Shown: one piece after another, positions 17,301 to 20,006 of the stretch | How positions within the stretch are numbered: position 1 is the first letter of the stretch | How the letters are laid out: each line of letters starts with the position of its first letter | Assembly: GCA_002336085.1 (NCBI GenBank) | Contig: DDEH01000091.1 | Coordinates: 1-20,006 of the forward strand | From: Flavobacteriales bacterium UBA1959 | GTDB taxonomy: Bacteria; Bacteroidota; Bacteroidia; Flavobacteriales_D; Sanyastnellaceae | Length of the DNA stretch: 20,006 bases | Direction of reading: 5' to 3' | The notes under the pieces: model-generated | What the model was told of the DNA's origin: nothing | Seen by the model: the letters and a program-made list of their open reading frames with translations, nothing else | Databases searched by the model: none | Position numbers and translations under genes: made by a program

Positions 17301-17610
17301 GACATTGCCAGTTGGAAGGAGTGTAAGATTTGTCATCTCCCGAGGCTAAAATAAGAAGTCGCTGTCCTGGCAGTAAGTCCAAAGCGGGCAGTTCCCAGCC
17401 GCTTTCAAAATCAAACTCATCATTGAGTCGATGCCCGAGCAAATTCACAGCCGTAGAACCGTCGTTGCGCAATTCAATCCAATCAGATGTGGATCCATCG
17501 GCTGTGGACCAACCATCTGTTGCAGATGCTTCCGATACAACAAGTTGCGACGCTGCTTCGATGCTATTTAGTACGAGGAGAAGCACGAGGTATTGAGCGC
17601 GAATTTTCAT
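14359..17610 (-). CDS. CotH-kinase-type surface protein with lamin-tail domains and T9SS type A tail
   Basis: About 1083 residues from ATG 17610 (MKIRAQYLVLLLVLNSIEAASQ, a signal peptide); ATG 17616 is equally possible, while the open frame to 17769 adds a non-signal leader. Order: lamin-tail domain (about 24-95, SDWIELRNDGSTAVNL); a jelly-roll-like domain with GPGGFGYADGDD and DDGYIAYLNGNEI (about 100-290); a partial second lamin-tail segment (FQLSPGEAVVWFNADGE); a chitobiase-C-like module (VRYTTNGDYPTATDA); a CotH domain (about 445-830); a divergent InlB-type module (WQGIYFEACPIELEALANDGW); an Ig-like stretch; and a type A tail (FKIWPNPARESF). In CotH, the NTDW and YDTDAGFG motifs are kept, while the usual R-E after WGLY reads R-Q. 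CotH proteins are atypical kinases known from spore coats. The secreted role here is unknown. Confidence 0.92.
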   Translation of the reverse strand: MKIRAQYLVLLLVLNSIEAASQLVVSEASATDGWSTADGSTSDWIELRNDGSTAVNLLGHRLNDEFDFESGWELPALDLLPGQRLLILASGDDKSYTPSNWQCPALESDEWQYLVPTSNPSANWKLPEFDASNWNTGPGGFGYADGDDATELDADIIFLRRSFDIDDPLDWGYLSAAVDYDDGYIAYLNGNEISRSASMAGVMGNFNDYANTWIEANLYQGIVPEQSIWDDSQFSSWLIEGENVFAVQVHNSGPESSDLSIRPFLGLTRKDGLDTAWPGPPAWWPDFGSLMHTSFQLSPGEAVVWFNADGEVEDALPLHPDLVFGLSVGRPEGNQSDWCIFDSPTPGDENDDATCYDGFQENAGATQPSGWYDSPLAVQLDNQNSDQIVRYTTNGDYPTATDAVFPIAGLEFETSTVLSLRAWNANGTSIPSEVNDFTYIIDEFTPQVPTFSIITDEDHLWDWNTGIYVDGPNAGPDYPYFGSNFWEPWSRFSRLEYFDANGTSLLKEQLDLEIHGGWSRAEPQRSFRLDFRGEYTGDFDYPIFDDTPEITSFNNLNLRNGGQHSWATKLQDAMYSRMARKTHILASNWRPAILYLNGEFWGLYGVRQKTDEHFIANEFLVDKDEVDLLSPTAVLNGSDQDFLSGANSLLAASPFSTSFLTAFETHFDVNNYIDYFVFETYAQNTDWLGLAWQLNNIKTFRSAPDQPWRYLMYDTDAGFGFFGASVNDNFIDWARNPGSPNIHSNLFDKVLLNTAFRLRFINRYADLINTMFQSANFNAAVSETANMMSATMPPHIERWNSPASYGDWLNAIGNLTDHNSSRVNTSRNHLMSSFDLPNDFNCTLDVFPPPAGNVRVNTITPGPLPWQGIYFEACPIELEALANDGWMFDSWSMNEHIQSGDMSQNMRTTTVPLFMDDLFRARFAPCPVDASAMIISTEGILSLALENIPYTDSIAWFLGESFVGSGLDWVPNIAGSYSAQIFFDGCSATAPAFEAGSVDIDLFHASAAFKIWPNPARESFSFKMPQAKPFNVFNSLGQRIWQHSGNATETTGEVVVQVSTNKWPEGTYVVRSGPNAFKLVIQR

Positions 17611-17619
17611 CTGCATGCT

Positions 17620-17627
17620 CAAAAATA
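17620..17627 (-). promoter_or_regulatory. -7 box TATTTTTG directly upstream of the CotH gene
   Basis: Read on the minus strand, bases 17627-17620 are TATTTTTG, a perfect TAnnTTTG match, ending only three bases before ATG 17616. No TTG lies 17-23 bases upstream, so the -33 half is missing. If it is used, transcription would start at or inside the start codons, giving a leaderless message or favouring ATG 17610. It may also be chance in an AT-rich stretch. Confidence 0.25.
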
Positions 17628-17724
17628 CAGTGAAAGTTTTAGTGTGCCATAAATTTTGATTCATGTGCAAATTGAAGTGCCTGAAAAGTGGATTTATCGT
17701 CTTTACATGATTGGCCAGGGGATG

Positions 17725-17755
17725 TTGCCATCTGTGCTCAGTCATCTTATTTTTG
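17725..17755 (+). promoter_or_regulatory. Promoter candidate for the type B-tail protein gene
   Basis: TTG at 17725-17727, a 20-bp spacer, and TATTTTTG at 17748-17755 match the Bacteroidota TTG-N(17-23)-TAnnTTTG pattern fully. The start point would be near 17762, giving a leader of about 25 bases to ATG 17787. This is the cleanest promoter in the window. Confidence 0.6.
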
Positions 17756-17786
17756 TTTACATTGGACATGATTGAAATTATTCCCC

Positions 17787-19301
17787 ATGAAATTCATTGG
17801 AAACCAGTACTTAGTGAGCTTTGTTCTTGTTTTTTTTCAAGCCTTTGTATTTGCTGGATTTATCCGTGCACAGACCATCAGTGATTGTGCCGGTGCCGTC
17901 GTTTTGTGCGGTGATTTGTACACTGAAACGGAAGCAACGCTGAATACGGGGGATATTTATGAGTACACTGGAGCGTGCAATGCAAGTTTGGAGCAAAGTA
18001 GCTTGTGGTATACATTCACTGTGCAAAGTGACGGTCTTTTAAGCTTTGTAATTGATCCATTGAACCCAATGGATGATTATGATTGGGGTCTATTTGACAT
18101 TAGTACTGGGGGGTGTGAAGGGATTGGAACGCCGCTTCTTTCCCCAGAGGTTGGTTGCAATTCGTTTGGACTCATCCCACCCGAGCCCAACGGTGCAACG
18201 GGCATTTCCACAGCCAACGGGGGCACGGGTTCGAGCAATGGACCGGGCAACTTGAACGGCCCTGCTTTCAATGCTGATTTGTCAGTGCTCACGGGCGATA
18301 CCTATGCATTAGTTGTAATGAATTGGACCAATAGCTTGGAAGGCTATGACATTGACTTTGGTCAGTCGACGGCGAGCTTGTATGATGAAATTTCCCCGGC
18401 TCCTGCAGCGTACTCTGTGGATTGCGAATTGCAATTGTTTTCGTTAGCGCTGGATGAGCCTGTATTGGTTTCTACTGTCGATCCGGAAGATTTTGAATTG
18501 GAGGGCCCCGCCGGTCAGTTGTATGGATTCACGATTGCGACAGCCGTAGATCAAGCTGGCGATTTGGCGTCACAATTCGATCTTGAATTGGATGGTGAAA
18601 TACTGAATAGTGGCGCACATACGATGCGTCTAACCGATATTGCAAACGGTGTTGCCGATCCATGTGGCAATCTGGGCGAAGGAATGTTTTCTCTCGATTT
18701 AATCGTCCTAGAGCCACCGTTGGCTTGGGAAGTGATTGATGTTTTGGTGTGTCCGGATGATGCGGCTGCGCTGTCTGTCAATTCTGTTGTTATCCAGCCG
18801 TCCAATACAGCATATACCTATTTGTGGTCGTATGACATGGCCGGTGCTCCCATCGTAGCTGATGGCGCTGGGATGGAAAGCATGGGGGATGGCTTTTATA
18901 ACGTTGCTATTTCCACTGATCCACCATGCTATCTGGCAGAAGGAGGGTTTAATGTTATAACTGAAGAATGCAGCCTGACTTTGCCCAATGTTATTACTCC
19001 CGGCAACGGTGATGCGCTGAATAATGGGTTCTACGTGGATGGCTTAGACGCATGGCCTGGTAGCTCCATTCGAATTTTTAATCGATGGGGAGATTTGCTT
19101 TATTCGTCCGAAAACTTCGGCGCAACTGCCGGTTGGGACCCACAACCAAACGAGGCTTCCGAGGGCACATACTATTACGAACTGCGCATCCTTCAAGGGG
19201 ACGATGGAGTCACCATTCAGTCGGTAGATGGCGAGCAAACTTACATTCCCAATGATGACCCTTATTTGGTCATCACGGGAATGTTTTCACTTCTGCGTTG
19301 A
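17787..19301 (+). CDS. Secreted protein with T9SS type B C-terminal domain
   Basis: The 504-residue product starts at ATG 17787; an in-frame TTG at 17772 is rejected. Residues 1-28 are a signal peptide (ending IRA, then QT). Residues about 33-200 form a cysteine-containing beta domain with SSLWYTFTVQSDGLLSFVI and DDYDWGLFDI, an arrangement common at the start of Bacteroidota type B cargo and similar to PPC/CUB-like jelly-rolls. Residues about 205-320 resemble a Big_5-type Ig module (FELEGPAGQLYGF ... VADPCGNLG). A short Ig-like stretch follows. Residues about 400-504 are the type B tail (LPNVITPGNGDALNNGF, IRIFNRWGDLLY, GTYYYELRI). The mature part has no lysine that I can find and few arginines. 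It is divergent from the CotH gene across a 176-bp region. Binding partner unknown; adhesion is the usual guess. Confidence 0.93.
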   Translation: MKFIGNQYLVSFVLVFFQAFVFAGFIRAQTISDCAGAVVLCGDLYTETEATLNTGDIYEYTGACNASLEQSSLWYTFTVQSDGLLSFVIDPLNPMDDYDWGLFDISTGGCEGIGTPLLSPEVGCNSFGLIPPEPNGATGISTANGGTGSSNGPGNLNGPAFNADLSVLTGDTYALVVMNWTNSLEGYDIDFGQSTASLYDEISPAPAAYSVDCELQLFSLALDEPVLVSTVDPEDFELEGPAGQLYGFTIATAVDQAGDLASQFDLELDGEILNSGAHTMRLTDIANGVADPCGNLGEGMFSLDLIVLEPPLAWEVIDVLVCPDDAAALSVNSVVIQPSNTAYTYLWSYDMAGAPIVADGAGMESMGDGFYNVAISTDPPCYLAEGGFNVITEECSLTLPNVITPGNGDALNNGFYVDGLDAWPGSSIRIFNRWGDLLYSSENFGATAGWDPQPNEASEGTYYYELRILQGDDGVTIQSVDGEQTYIPNDDPYLVITGMFSLLR

Positions 19302-19337
19302 GTACGGTCGCGGAAACTCTGCGATTGTAGCCTGCAT

Positions 19338-20006
19338 TTACTGAATGATCAGTCGCGTAGGCAGGCTTTCTTCGAATTTTACGAGGTAAAGACCGGCTGG
19401 CAGATGCGCCACTGAAAGCTGATGTGTCGGCGTCGTTATTTGCGATTCAAACACCAAGCGTCCGCTGGAATCGCAAAGCTGCAGCCATCCACCCGAGGCC
19501 TTGGGATCATTGAGTTGAACGGTGATTGATCCTTGCGCCGGATTCGGGAAAACCGAACAAGTAGCCTCTCGCGTTTCAATCTCTGTAACTGAAACTTCCA
19601 AAGCATTGAGGATCCCCTGAAATTCTTGGTGGTACAAATTGGCCACTCGCGCATCATGTACGATTACTGTATTCTCGTCATTGACATTTTCTGCAGTTGA
19701 AGACCAGTTGTGTGAGCCTGTAATTACCAAGGGATCTGATTCAATATCGCTGTGGTCGATGATGCAATATTTATGGTGCAGATCGTTGCTAATGTCATGA
19801 TGATACACCTGCACACCGTTATCGATGAGGTAGTCATACTCGCTTCCAGTAGTATTTATTTGCTCGATAGCTCCAATTGGACTCACAAAGAAACTTTCGT
19901 TGAGTTCCACGATGGCACTGCCTAAATCGTCGCGCGTCAAGGTCAAAAGCGCAAATTCGAAATCTGCGTTTGCTGCTTCAATGTGCGACTGAATGGCCGC
20001 ATTCGT
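19338..20006 (-). CDS. Phospholipase D-like protein with T9SS type A tail (3' part)
   Basis: The frame is open to the window edge, so the N-terminus lies outside; 222 residues are visible. The first part carries a PLD active-site motif: HHKYCIID fits HxK(x4)D, followed by ITGSHNWSSTAENVNDENTVIV, the GS-N pattern of the family. Upstream FALLTLTRDDLGSAI fits the strand-helix before it. PLD-like enzymes cut phosphodiester bonds in phospholipids or nucleic acids through a histidine intermediate; two HKD motifs or a dimer are needed, and only one is visible here. The last 75 residues (CSVFPNPAQGSITVQL, LCDSSGRLVFES, LPAGLYLVKF) are a type A T9SS tail, so it is a secreted or surface hydrolase. Whether it acts on DNA or lipid cannot be told. 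It converges on the gene ending at 19301. Confidence 0.9.
   Translation of the reverse strand, partial: TNAAIQSHIEAANADFEFALLTLTRDDLGSAIVELNESFFVSPIGAIEQINTTGSEYDYLIDNGVQVYHHDISNDLHHKYCIIDHSDIESDPLVITGSHNWSSTAENVNDENTVIVHDARVANLYHQEFQGILNALEVSVTEIETREATCSVFPNPAQGSITVQLNDPKASGGWLQLCDSSGRLVFESQITTPTHQLSVAHLPAGLYLVKFEESLPTRLIIQ

Noticed and set aside
17611..17769. N-terminal extension of the CotH protein up to 17769
   Set aside because: The extra leader is not signal-like, and the signal peptide begins at 17610 or 17616.
19308..19324. Hairpin TCGCGG-AAACT-CTGCGA between the convergent genes at the right end
   Set aside because: Six pairs including a G-U and no following T-run; could be a weak terminator but evidence is thin.

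Overview
The window looks like chromosomal DNA from a Bacteroidota bacterium, most probably a Flavobacteriales member of marine or aquatic type. Six of the nine genes encode large exported proteins. Five of those six end in C-terminal signals of the type IX secretion system (T9SS), which is restricted to this phylum. These are type A tails (FPNPF / WPNP / FPNP motifs) in the genes at 81, 14359 and 19338, and type B 'gliding-motility' tails (PNxxTPxxD/G) in the genes at 2042 and 17787. Several upstream regions carry the Bacteroidota promoter -7 box TAnnTTTG, and Shine-Dalgarno sequences are not obvious. I see no tRNA, rRNA, transposase, phage gene or CRISPR array, and no gene-free stretch longer than about 195 bases.

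Layout: (1) 81-2015 +, kelch-repeat T9SS type A protein. (2) 2042-5470 -, L-type lectin with eleven Ig/PKD-like repeats and a type B tail. (3) 5619-6692 +, predicted outer-membrane beta-barrel protein. (4) 6706-7653 -, pirin-family cupin with a twin-arginine-like leader. (5) 7847-13051 +, a 1734-residue cysteine-rich protein made of nineteen HYR-like repeats, followed by a strong intrinsic terminator. (6) 13166-14326 +, exported protein of unknown family. (7) 14359-17610 -, CotH-kinase-type protein with lamin-tail domains and a type A tail. (8) 17787-19301 +, secreted type B-tail protein. (9) 19338-20006 -, 3' part of a phospholipase D-like protein with a type A tail, running off the window.

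Neighbouring genes almost always switch strand (+ - + - + + - + -), and the only same-strand pair is split by a terminator. Each gene is therefore probably its own transcription unit. The unifying theme is cell-surface or secreted adhesive and modifying proteins: a lectin, a kelch propeller, a HYR array, a CotH kinase and a PLD hydrolase. They do not form a recognisable pathway.

The most unusual items are: the giant HYR-repeat protein, which by eye has no lysine beyond its extreme mature N-terminus and no T9SS tail; a second secreted protein (17787-19301) whose mature part is also lysine-free; a perfect inverted repeat over the probable promoter of gene 6; and a 9-bp direct repeat at two-helical-turn spacing in the divergent region before gene 3.
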